Shown one piece after another: positions 1 to 6,702 of a DNA stretch of 11,371 nucleotides. Source of the stretch: an uncultured Collinsella sp. Lineage in GTDB: Bacteria > Actinomycetota > Coriobacteriia > Coriobacteriales > Coriobacteriaceae. Location of the stretch: contig URBM01000060.1 of the NCBI GenBank assembly GCA_900545995.1, positions 1-11,371 on the forward strand. Direction: 5' to 3'. Made by a program: the position numbers and the translations under genes. Under the pieces are notes generated by a model. That model made no database searches, was not told the DNA's origin, and was given only the letters and a program-made list of their open reading frames with translations. Position 1 is the stretch's first letter; each line of letters starts with the position of its first letter.

Positions 1-1177
1 CGTCGGCAGACACCGAGAACGGCACCTTCGCACGACCCACACGGCACGTCACGCCAAAACGGCCCACGAGCGGCTCGAGCTGCTCGCGGATGGTATCGGC
101 ACTCGTGCTGTCGGGGAAGCGCACGTCGATGACCTGCTCGATATGGCCATCCGCCACACGGATGACGCCAGCGTTGCAGGTAAGCGGGCCAAACGCTGGG
201 CTCGTCGCGTCGATACCCAGGCCGCGACCATAGGCATCCGCATGCACAAAGGCCAGGAACTTGACGAACTCGTGCTCGGCAGGCGTCAGCAGGCGCTCGT
301 CGCGTGCACCAAACGCGTCCTCGGCCTCGCGCAGATACGACACGATCAGGCCGACGGCATTGATCGTCCCCTCGGGCATCGAGGCGTGACCGCCAATACC
401 GTGGGCGAAAATCTGCACATGACCATTGTCGAGAGCCGTGATCTCCAGGCGGTCAGCATTCTCGACCGGCGCCGGCAGCTCATCGGCGGCAATCGCGAGC
501 TCGCAGATAGACTGCGACGAAATGGCGTTGCTCGCCTCGGCACCGCTCCAGGACACAATGCGCCCGCCGTCGATCTTGGGGCTCACGAACGTCGCCCCAA
601 ACTGGCCCTTCTCAGCATTGCAGACCGGGAACTCGGCATCGGGCGTAAACAAAAAGTCGGGGTCTGCGTTGTTCTCCAGATAATGGTGAACGTCGGACAT
701 GCCCACTTCCTCATCGCAGCCCAGCAGCGCGCGGAAGGTGTAGCGCGGAACAATGCCGTGCTTGAGCAAGTAGGCGCCGGCGTAGAGTGACAATACCGCC
801 GGGCCCTTGTCGTCAATCACGCCGCGACCGAGCAGCCAGCCCTCGCGGCGCTCCATGGTGAACGGGTCGGTGTTCCAGCCAGGGCCGGCGGGAACCACGT
901 CCACGTGGCAGATAGTCGCGAGCTGTTTGTCGCCGCGGCCCGGGATATCGGCGATTCCCACATAGCCCTCGTCGTCGCTCGTCTGATAGCCGAGCTTCTG
1001 CGCGATGCCGAGCGCGCAATCGAGCGCGTCACGGACCGGGCGGCCAAACGGCGCGCCGGGCTCCGCATCGGCAGAAACTGCCACGGACGGATAACTCACC
1101 AGCTGCTCGATATCGGCGACGACATCCTCCCAGACCTCGTCGACATACTCGGCAACGCTCTGCTCCACCTGATTCAT
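1..1177 (-). CDS. M20-family metallopeptidase, PepV-like dipeptidase (3' end off window)
   Basis: Cytoplasmic di-zinc aminopeptidase of the M20 family, probably cleaving dipeptides. I read 392 codons from ATG at 1177; the C-terminus lies beyond base 1 (the family is usually about 450-470 residues). Visible motifs: C-H91-V-D93-V-V-P (zinc ligand and catalytic Asp), G-V-I-D122-D-K-G-P (bridging Asp), C-D-E156-E157-V-G (general base and ligand), T-P-D180-A-E-F, and G-G-H264-A-S-M-P-E-G in the lid domain, all in the order found in PepV/Sapep. The last zinc-binding His would be off-window. The start is fixed by a strong Shine-Dalgarno AAGGAGGT at 1190-1183, five bases before ATG. It lies 54 bp downstream of the HAD gene on the same strand, so the two are probably cotranscribed. 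The exact substrate (carnosine-type, D-Ala or general dipeptides) cannot be read from sequence. Confidence 0.93.
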   Translation of the reverse strand, partial: MNQVEQSVAEYVDEVWEDVVADIEQLVSYPSVAVSADAEPGAPFGRPVRDALDCALGIAQKLGYQTSDDEGYVGIADIPGRGDKQLATICHVDVVPAGPGWNTDPFTMERREGWLLGRGVIDDKGPAVLSLYAGAYLLKHGIVPRYTFRALLGCDEEVGMSDVHHYLENNADPDFLFTPDAEFPVCNAEKGQFGATFVSPKIDGGRIVSWSGAEASNAISSQSICELAIAADELPAPVENADRLEITALDNGHVQIFAHGIGGHASMPEGTINAVGLIVSYLREAEDAFGARDERLLTPAEHEFVKFLAFVHADAYGRGLGIDATSPAFGPLTCNAGVIRVADGHIEQVIDVRFPDSTSADTIREQLEPLVGRFGVTCRVGRAKVPFSVSAD

Positions 1178-1231
1178 GGACGACCTCCTTACCAATGAGC
1201 GGCGAGCGTGCCCGCCCCTCACATCAAATAC

Positions 1232-1894
1232 CTATATAGCGAAAAGTTTAGCAAGCTCGGCCACCGAGTGCACCACTGCATCGGCACCCGCCGCCTCGTG
1301 CTCGCCCGGCGCCGCCGCGCCCGAATAGATACCAATGCACGGCACGCTCATCGCGTGCGCGCCCTCGACGTCGTTAAAGCGATCGCCGATCATCACGGCA
1401 TCGCCCGCGGCCGCACCCAAGGCCGCCAACGCGTCGCGGACCGAATCGGCCTTGGTCTCGCGCCCCTGCGGCGGATTCATGCCAACCACCGCCTCAAACT
1501 GAGAAAGTCCCAGCTCTCCCACCATGTCAACGCACTTTGCCTCCATGCGCGACGTCGCCACGGCCAAGCGCTTGCCCTGGGCGACCAACCCATCCAGCAG
1601 CTCGGGGATCCCGTCAAACACGGGATACTCCTCCGGTCCCAGCTCGTCAAAAAAGGCGCGGTACTCGTCGGCCACCACAAGCGACTCCTCGCGGGAGAAG
1701 CCATAAAAGTCGTGAAAACTCTTCCACAGGGGCGGCCCGATCATGCGACGCAGGTCACCCATCTGCGCCTCCGAAAACCCGCGTGCAGCCAGCGTCTTGC
1801 GCGTCGAGGTCATCACCGCCCGACCCGTATCGGCCACCGTGCCATCAAAATCAAACAGCACGACCGGCCGTTTGCATATCTCCAGCGCCTCCAT
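1232..1894 (-). CDS. HAD-superfamily phosphatase (phosphoglycolate phosphatase-like)
   Basis: Haloacid-dehalogenase-type hydrolase of 220 residues with an alpha-helical C1 cap between motifs I and II. With the chosen start, motif I is F-D15-F-D17-G-T (nucleophile and acid/base Asp), motif II is A-T-S115-R, motif III is Lys148 (E-T-K-A-D), and motif IV is I-G-D171-R-F-N-D175 (magnesium ligands). All catalytic residues are present. The layout fits the Gph/PGP-like subgroup, which dephosphorylates small phosphorylated metabolites; the substrate is not predictable here. The reading frame also opens at GTG 1927 and ATG 1900. I prefer ATG 1894 because GAGGG sits six bases upstream and the first beta strand (V-V-L-F-D-F-D) then begins near residue 11, as is usual. 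It probably heads a two-gene minus-strand unit with the M20 peptidase. Confidence 0.9.
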   Translation of the reverse strand: MEALEICKRPVVLFDFDGTVADTGRAVMTSTRKTLAARGFSEAQMGDLRRMIGPPLWKSFHDFYGFSREESLVVADEYRAFFDELGPEEYPVFDGIPELLDGLVAQGKRLAVATSRMEAKCVDMVGELGLSQFEAVVGMNPPQGRETKADSVRDALAALGAAAGDAVMIGDRFNDVEGAHAMSVPCIGIYSGAAAPGEHEAAGADAVVHSVAELAKLFAI

Positions 1895-1944
1895 CGGCAT
1901 CCCTCTTCCCCAGTTGACGATTTCCACACCGACACTTCAAACTG

Positions 1945-1994
1945 TTGACTATTCAACAATTGAACCTAGAAATGTGGAACGACTCCACTATACT
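1945..1994 (+). promoter_or_regulatory. candidate divergent promoter/operator between HAD and DegV genes
   Basis: The intergenic region is AT-richer than its flanks. It holds TTGACT (1945-1950) followed after 16 bases by TAGAAA, and a separate TATACT at 1989-1994 on the plus strand, whose overlap reads TATAGT on the minus strand. Two short inverted repeats sit here: TTCAA-CAA-TTGAA (1952-1964) and GTGGA-ACGAC-TCCAC (1974-1988). These could be promoter elements and repressor sites for the divergent genes. No complete consensus promoter is present, so the call is tentative. Confidence 0.35.
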
Positions 1995-2050
1995 TGTCGC
2001 ACTTTGCTCTCAGAAGGCGGCGCCGTCGCGCCCCAACGAAAGGTGCAATT

Positions 2051-2911
2051 ATGTCTTTTGCCATCATAACCGACTCCACGTCGGACATCTCCCCCGCCCG
2101 CGCCCAAGAGCTCGGCATTTACGTGATTCCGCTGCATGTGATTATCGAGGGCGAGGACCTGCTCGACCAGGTGCAGATTACCGCCCAAGAGTACGTCGCC
2201 CGCATGGCCGGCTCCGAGCAGCTGCCGCACACCTCGCAGCCGAGTGCCGGCGAGTTCAAGGAACTCTTTGACCGCGTGCGCGCCGACGGCCACGATAGCG
2301 CCATCTTTATCTCGCTATGCAGCGAGTGGTCCGCCTGCTACGCCAACGCCAGCCTGACGGCCGAGACGCACGAGCTCGACGTGCGCTGCATCGACTCGCG
2401 CACCGGCTCGGGCGCCGAGGGCCTGCTGGTGGAGTACGCGCTGGCCATGCGCGAGGACGGCCGCAGCCTGGACGAGACCGAGGCGCAGATCCGCGCGACG
2501 CTGCCCGACGCCCACCTGCTGCTGATTCCCCGCACGCTCGAGAATCTCGTTAAGAACGGCCGCGCGCCCAAGCTCGCCGGCCAGCTCACGCAAATGCTCA
2601 ACATTCGCCTGGCCGTTTCGCCGGAGTGGAAATCGGGCGAGATCAAGGCCATAAAAAAGGGCCGCGGTGCCAAGCGCATCGTTACCAACACCATGGCCGA
2701 TTGCCTCGCATTTTTGGCCGAGTATCCGGGCTCCAGCGTGCGCGTGCTCACGACCGGCGCCGCCGAGGAGCAGGAGCTTGTCAACGAGGCACTCGCGGGT
2801 CAGGATTACGTAGACGCCGGCACCGGCCCCATCGGCTGCACCATCGCCACCCACGTAGGCGTCGACGCCATCGCCATCAGCTACTGCCCCCGCTACCAGC
2901 CAACTCACTAG
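2051..2911 (+). CDS. DegV/FakB-family fatty-acid-binding protein
   Basis: Protein of 286 residues with the DegV fold. Family members (FakB) hold a fatty acid and present it to the kinase FakA for acyl-phosphate formation. Seen: N-terminal I-I-T-D-S-T-S-D (residues 5-12), the T61-S-Q-P-S-x-G-E-F motif that lines the acyl carboxylate in the family, D115-S in strand four, the I-P-R-T-L-E-N-L-V-K-N-G-R segment that is very typical of DegV proteins (about 158-170), and T-H268-V-G near the C-terminus. The usual S-G-T-Y segment after the third strand is replaced by S-E-W-S-A-C-Y (91-97), and the usual H-V-G-P-G reads H-V-G-V-D, so ligand preference may differ. The frame stays open upstream to an ATG at 1994, but AAAGGTG at 2039-2045 and the N-terminal match favour ATG 2051. 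No fakA is in view. A large inverted repeat starts 13 bases after the stop. Confidence 0.93.
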   Translation: MSFAIITDSTSDISPARAQELGIYVIPLHVIIEGEDLLDQVQITAQEYVARMAGSEQLPHTSQPSAGEFKELFDRVRADGHDSAIFISLCSEWSACYANASLTAETHELDVRCIDSRTGSGAEGLLVEYALAMREDGRSLDETEAQIRATLPDAHLLLIPRTLENLVKNGRAPKLAGQLTQMLNIRLAVSPEWKSGEIKAIKKGRGAKRIVTNTMADCLAFLAEYPGSSVRVLTTGAAEEQELVNEALAGQDYVDAGTGPIGCTIATHVGVDAIAISYCPRYQPTH

Positions 2912-2923
2912 GGACGCCCACAT

Positions 2924-2996
2924 CAGTTGCGGTGGAATAGGGACTGTTTTTGGCTTATTAGCCGCCAATCAATCCCTATTCCACCGCAACTTAGAA
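2924..2996. repeat. 73-bp palindromic repeat, copy 1
   Basis: A perfect 19-bp inverted repeat (arms 2925-2943 and 2973-2991) encloses a 29-base loop containing a second stem, TTGGC (2950-2954) with GCCAA (2964-2968). A second copy in the same orientation lies at 6622-6694, and 69 of 73 positions match. Two of the four differences are a compensatory pair in the inner stem, which argues that the fold is maintained. It resembles a REP/BIME-type or miniature palindromic element. No U-run follows on either strand, so it is not a classical terminator. It lies between the DegV gene and the LOG-gene remnant. Confidence 0.85.
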
Positions 2997-3006
2997 GCAG
3001 TTCATT

Positions 3007-3068
3007 TGGGACGGGGCTAAAAAGACTGATATCAAACGTTTCAGACCAGTCTTTTTAGCCCCGTCCCA
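3007..3068. terminator. 22-bp perfect inverted repeat, possible terminator or palindromic element
   Basis: Arms 3007-3028 and 3047-3068 are exact reverse complements over 22 bases (core G-A-C-G-G-G-G-C-T-A-A-A-A-A-G) around an 18-base loop. It lies 95 bases after the DegV stop and just before the convergent LOG remnant. On the plus strand the arm is followed by TTTT, and each arm carries a run of five A or T, so it could terminate transcription from either side. The stem length and perfection are more than a terminator needs, and it could equally be a dispersed palindromic element. Confidence 0.6.
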
Positions 3069-3079
3069 TTTTAGCTACT

Positions 3080-3223
3080 CTACATCAGCCCGCTCAGGGC
3101 GATGTCGACGGCCTCGTTGAGGTCGTCGGTGATGTGGACAAGGTCTGGATCGAGTGGGCTGACCATGCCGGCATCCATCACCGGGCCGTTGAGCCAGTCG
3201 AACAGGCCCCTCGCGGTACCCAC
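3080..3223 (-). pseudogene. 3'-end remnant of a LOG-family (TIGR00730-like) gene
   Basis: The last 47 codons and TAG stop of a LOG-type nucleotide phosphoribohydrolase, matching the C-terminus of the intact gene at 7426-8184. Over the first 130 bases (3080-3209) I count 10 differences. In protein the shared part from G-L-F-D-W-L-N to the end differs only at V/I and D/E. Upstream, T-E-Y-W-Q-G has become T-A-R-G (two codons lost), and similarity stops at V-G-T (3223). There is no start, no Rossmann core and no catalytic motif, so it is not a functional gene. The open frame runs on upstream into unrelated sequence to 3319. It marks one side of the island discussed in the findings. Confidence 0.88.
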
Positions 3224-3237
3224 TGGACAAAAAATGG

Positions 3238-3427
3238 CAAATATGAGTACCGCCACCAAATTAGTAGCAGCAAAATCTCGCCGGAATTGATCATTTCGAT
3301 CAATTCCACGTCTTGCCAAGGCTCAAAATTCCGTGTTTAGTGGGTTAGATATATAGAATAATGTGGAATTGGTATTCTATTCTTACCAAATGTTATGAGA
3401 CTACATTAACAACAGTACTCATATTTG
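3238..3427. repeat. 190-bp segment bounded by 13-bp inverted repeats (MITE-like candidate)
   Basis: CAAATATGAGTAC at 3238-3250 recurs as its exact reverse complement at 3415-3427, so each end reads inward with the same 13 bases. Nothing between them looks coding. The size and layout fit a miniature inverted-repeat element, but no target-site duplication is seen (TGG on the left, ACG on the right) and no matching transposase is in the window. It begins 15 bases from the point where LOG homology ends. It could instead be two inverted copies of a regulatory site. Confidence 0.4.
3283..3307. promoter_or_regulatory. 10-bp perfect palindrome GGAATTGATC-n5-GATCAATTCC
   Basis: Exact inverted repeat with a 5-base spacer inside the gene-free spacer. 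It could be a repressor operator or a short hairpin. No U-run follows, so it is a poor terminator. No assignment to a regulator is possible. Confidence 0.45.
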
Positions 3428-3627
3428 ACGTTATTTGACCACGGAGTCATTCGAGGACCCCTCCCCACGCCGCCAACACGCCCCATAGCCGCCAAAACAC
3501 CTTTAACAACAGCCGCCGCACGTTTTGGCACCGGCTAATTGCCACTCACGGATCGGTACCCCACTATTACCGAACCAAAATCGAAGTCGCATATCTCATA
3601 AAGCTGAAATGACGTACCCTCATCCCA

Positions 3628-6600
3628 ATGAACGCTGACAAGAATGGCATTCAAATGAGCAACGCCGTGCATCAATACGCCCTTTTCGGGAACGCCTTAT
3701 TCAAACTCAATAAAACGGTTGTCCACGCTTCAGATCCGCGTAAGCAGATCGTAATCTGTAGCAACGGTCCAGACATCCGTTACGCAACACTCGAAGAATG
3801 GGACAAAGCCGGCAAATCTTTCGGCGAACGTGCACAGACCGAGGGCATCGTTACCAGCGCGAGCCCAGCGCGCGACAAACTCGAGCTCTTTCGCAATCTT
3901 TTTACCGGCCGCAAAGATGTGCACGCTCACGGGTATCGCAGAAAAGACGGGGGCATCGGCTATACACCCGCCTGCGCAAATGAGTGGAAGTCAGGCATTT
4001 GCCCCAAAGCAAGCCACCAGAGAGTCAAATGCACGGAATGCAGCAGCCGCGTCTTCCCCGAGTTGAGCGATGCCGCGATCATCGCCCATTTCAGAGGCAA
4101 TGACGATAGGCTTCGAGACGTTATAGGCCAATATGTGCTCGATAAAGACAGTAACACGAAAGTCCTGGTCATCGATTTTGACGGAGCCGATTGGAAAGAA
4201 GCGACGAAAGCCATTCGACATGTCGCAAAAAGCCACGGAATCGATGTCGCAGTTGAGCGATCGAGATCGGGCGACGGCGCACATGTCTGGTTTTTCTTCC
4301 TAGAGCTCGTCAGCGCAAAGACCGCACGAGATTTTGGAAGCAGCCTTATCACCGAAGCGGCGATACTGAACAAGACAATCACCTTCAAAGCATTTGACCG
4401 AATGCTGCCCGCGCAGTCCACCATTCCTGAGGGCGGCTTTGGAAATCTCATAGCGCTGCCTTTTCAAGGAAAAGCGCAGCGAAAAGGGAACAGCGTATTT
4501 GTTGACGAGCAATTTGAGCCCTTTCCCGATCAATGGCTTTACCTTTCGCAAATCCAGTTAATCCCGCGCGTGACGGTGCAAAATCTGATCGAGAGCATCG
4601 AAAATAGGTCACATGGAATAGCAGCTGTTGCGGCGGCAAACACCGGTGTGCCACATTCCCAGAGACTGCGAAAGCGGCTTCCGCTCACACCGCGGGACTT
4701 CCCGTCATCGCTGTCCGTCACGCAGACCGATATGCTCTATATCCCCGAAAAATCTCTGAGTCCCGCAGCTCAAATGGAAGTCCGCAGGCTTGCAACATTT
4801 GCCAACCCAGAATTCTTCCGCGCACAATCTATGCATCAATCGGTATTCGGCAAACCGCGGTTCATAGACCTCAGCGAACTTAGAGATGGCTACGTCGCGA
4901 TTCCCAGAGGCTGCAAGGTTCAACTTGAGCGGCTGCTTCAAGAAGCCGGCGTTTCTGCCCACTATTCAGACAAACGCAAGTCGAGCCATCCAATTGCGAT
5001 GGCATTTAAAGGGACTCTTCGCCCTGAACAGCAAATTGTCGCTGAACAGATGCTCAGCTATGAAGACGGGATCATGTCCGCACCGACGGGGTTCGGCAAA
5101 ACCGTCATCGGAGCTTATCTTATTGCTGCCATTGGTCTTCCAACGCTCGTCATCGTTCCTAAAACTGCGCTCATTGCCCAATGGAAATCCCAACTCGAAC
5201 GATTTCTCGACATCACGGACAACAGAGAGCCCGTCCGAACCCCAAAGGGACGAATCAGCAAAAGACAGCCTCCGCTCATTGGGCAAATCGGAGGAGGCAA
5301 GACCGCCATAAGCCGTCTCATCGACATTGCTTCATTCCAGTCGCTATCCGGCAAGGATCCCCAAACCGGCGAGTCATTAGCCAAGGAGTTCGTTCGCGAT
5401 TACAGTCTCATCATCTGTGACGAATGCCACCATGCGGCCGCGCCACAGCTTGAGCTTGTCCTCAAGTCCGCTCCTGCCAAATATGTATATGGCCTTTCCG
5501 CAACGCCCGAGCGTTCGGACGGACTCACGCGGGCACTCTCGATGCTCTGCGGCCCGGTTCGCTATGTCGTCGATCCAAAAACGCAAGCAATCCAACAGGG
5601 GATTCAGCGCATTGTTAGACCGCGTTTCACCGGAATTCGATTACCCACCTACGGACCAGGAGCATCCTTTAACCAAATTCTCGATCTCCTGTGTGTACAC
5701 GCCGCGAGAAACGAAGCAATTATCGAGGACGCCCTCGAGGCCGCATCAAACGGCCGGCATCCGCTTGTGCTATCTAAAAGAAAAAAGCATGCCGAAGAGC
5801 TATGCAGGCTACTTCAAAGCCGTGGACACGAACCCATACTCTTAACCGGAGAAATCGACGCCAAAGAAAGAAAAGCAATACTGAAGAGTCTTCCCAGCTT
5901 TGAGCATGATCATCGAATCATCGTCGCAACTGAAAGTCTTCTGGGCGAGGGCTTCGACCTGTCTTACCTTGACACTTTGCTCATTGCCACTCCAATATCT
6001 TGGGACGGCAGCATAACGCAGCAGGCAGGTAGGCTACACAGAAGCCACGAGGGCAAACAGCGGGTTGAGATATTCGACTATGTTGACCTGTCGATACCCA
6101 TGTTCGCGCGCATGTACCAAAAGAGGCTCAAGACCTACGCCAAGCTGGGGTATGAAGTCTTTGCGGCAAACGACAACAGACAGGACGATCGAAACATCCT
6201 CGTTAGGTCGGCAAGAGCCGTGGAGGCTTTAGTGAATGACATCGAGAACGCATCGAAAAGCATTTTTATTGCCGCACCCTACGCGTCCGCCGCATGCCTT
6301 GAAAAGCTCGCCGCTGCACTCGCGGATGCCGCTACCCGTGGAATTGCCCTTGAGATTTCTATTGCTTCAACTCCACGCGATGACGTGAAAGCGATTTTTG
6401 CCGAGATGAACGTCAACTATCTCATCAAAGCCGAAGGACGCCTGTGCGCATCAGTGATTGACGAGGAAACTGTCTGGTACGGAGCTATTCCGTTGCTGGC
6501 TTTCCCAAAGAAAGAAGACTGCAGCATTCGTTTCAAAAGCAGCGAAGTCGCAGCCGAGCTTTTGAGCGAAATTCAGCGAAAAGTGGAACCGGAGGCCGCG

Positions 6601-6633
6601 GCGACGAACGGGGTACCCCAGCAGTTGCGGTGA
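3628..6633 (+). CDS. TOTE-type primase / SF2 helicase / PLD-like conflict-system protein
   Basis: A single 1001-residue protein. Residues about 80-310 are an archaeo-eukaryotic primase of the TOTE conflict-system type: L-F-x-x-L-F-T-G-R-K-D-V-H (87-99), a zinc-binding set C116, C125, C135, C138, the metal site D183-F-D185-G, and S212-R-S-G-D-G-A-H219-V-W-F-F-F. Residues about 460-850 are an SF2 helicase: R-P-E-Q-Q (465-469), Walker A A-P-T-G-F-G-K491-T, D598-E-C-H601, S624-A-T-P, and Q798-Q-A-G-R-L-H-R805. Residues about 857-990 resemble a phospholipase-D domain, but the H-x-K motif is lost (see findings). Related proteins are thought to act against invading nucleic acid; that is family inference, not shown here. 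In-frame TGA at 3610 excludes earlier starts. ATG 3628 has no Shine-Dalgarno; ATG 3655 is the alternative. GC is lower than neighbouring genes. The stop lies inside a dispersed repeat. Confidence 0.88.
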   Translation: MNADKNGIQMSNAVHQYALFGNALFKLNKTVVHASDPRKQIVICSNGPDIRYATLEEWDKAGKSFGERAQTEGIVTSASPARDKLELFRNLFTGRKDVHAHGYRRKDGGIGYTPACANEWKSGICPKASHQRVKCTECSSRVFPELSDAAIIAHFRGNDDRLRDVIGQYVLDKDSNTKVLVIDFDGADWKEATKAIRHVAKSHGIDVAVERSRSGDGAHVWFFFLELVSAKTARDFGSSLITEAAILNKTITFKAFDRMLPAQSTIPEGGFGNLIALPFQGKAQRKGNSVFVDEQFEPFPDQWLYLSQIQLIPRVTVQNLIESIENRSHGIAAVAAANTGVPHSQRLRKRLPLTPRDFPSSLSVTQTDMLYIPEKSLSPAAQMEVRRLATFANPEFFRAQSMHQSVFGKPRFIDLSELRDGYVAIPRGCKVQLERLLQEAGVSAHYSDKRKSSHPIAMAFKGTLRPEQQIVAEQMLSYEDGIMSAPTGFGKTVIGAYLIAAIGLPTLVIVPKTALIAQWKSQLERFLDITDNREPVRTPKGRISKRQPPLIGQIGGGKTAISRLIDIASFQSLSGKDPQTGESLAKEFVRDYSLIICDECHHAAAPQLELVLKSAPAKYVYGLSATPERSDGLTRALSMLCGPVRYVVDPKTQAIQQGIQRIVRPRFTGIRLPTYGPGASFNQILDLLCVHAARNEAIIEDALEAASNGRHPLVLSKRKKHAEELCRLLQSRGHEPILLTGEIDAKERKAILKSLPSFEHDHRIIVATESLLGEGFDLSYLDTLLIATPISWDGSITQQAGRLHRSHEGKQRVEIFDYVDLSIPMFARMYQKRLKTYAKLGYEVFAANDNRQDDRNILVRSARAVEALVNDIENASKSIFIAAPYASAACLEKLAAALADAATRGIALEISIASTPRDDVKAIFAEMNVNYLIKAEGRLCASVIDEETVWYGAIPLLAFPKKEDCSIRFKSSEVAAELLSEIQRKVEPEAAATNGVPQQLR

Positions 6634-6694
6634 AATAGGGACTGTTTTTGACTTATTAGCCGTCAACCAATCCCTATTCCACCGCAACTTAGAA
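6622..6694. repeat. 73-bp palindromic repeat, copy 2
   Basis: Same orientation as the copy at 2924-2996. Arms 6623-6641 and 6671-6689 pair over 19 bp with one A-C mismatch at 6633. The inner stem is TTGAC (6648-6652) with GTCAA (6662-6666). Relative to copy 1 it differs at 6633, 6651, 6663 and 6667. It fills the gap between the plus-strand helicase gene and the convergent toxin gene, and it overlaps the last four codons and the stop of the helicase gene. Confidence 0.85.
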
Positions 6695-6702
6695 ATCGGC
6701 AA

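Larger units (their letters stand above)
3224..3627. other. gene-free AT-richer spacer upstream of the primase-helicase
   Basis: No convincing gene in 404 bases. Contents: two 13-bp inverted copies (3238-3250, 3415-3427); a 10-bp palindrome (3283-3307); a smaller inverted repeat TTGGTA/TACCAA (3369-3374, 3384-3389); an 8-mer TATTTGAC repeated at a 10-base period (3422-3429, 3432-3439); and a C-rich stretch with repeated GCCGCCAA (about 3469-3500). The composition is visibly lower in GC than the flanking LOG or DegV genes in its first half. It must contain the promoter of the 3628 gene, but no good -35/-10 pair stands out. Confidence 0.6.

Noticed and set aside
1208..1948. 246-codon plus-strand frame opposite the HAD gene
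   Set aside because: Arg/His-rich antisense translation; the HAD protein on the minus strand has all catalytic motifs.
1994..2050. Upstream in-frame ATG for the DegV gene
   Set aside because: The extension is Arg-rich and not DegV-like, and overlaps the probable promoter; ATG 2051 has a ribosome site and the conserved N-terminus.
3134..3340. Small plus-strand frame across the LOG remnant
   Set aside because: Its first half is antisense to the LOG remnant and the second half is spacer sequence; no ribosome site or family.
2924..6694. The two 73-bp repeats as ends of a composite transposon
   Set aside because: They contain no transposase and sit in direct orientation; no target duplication is visible. 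They are better explained as independent dispersed palindromes.
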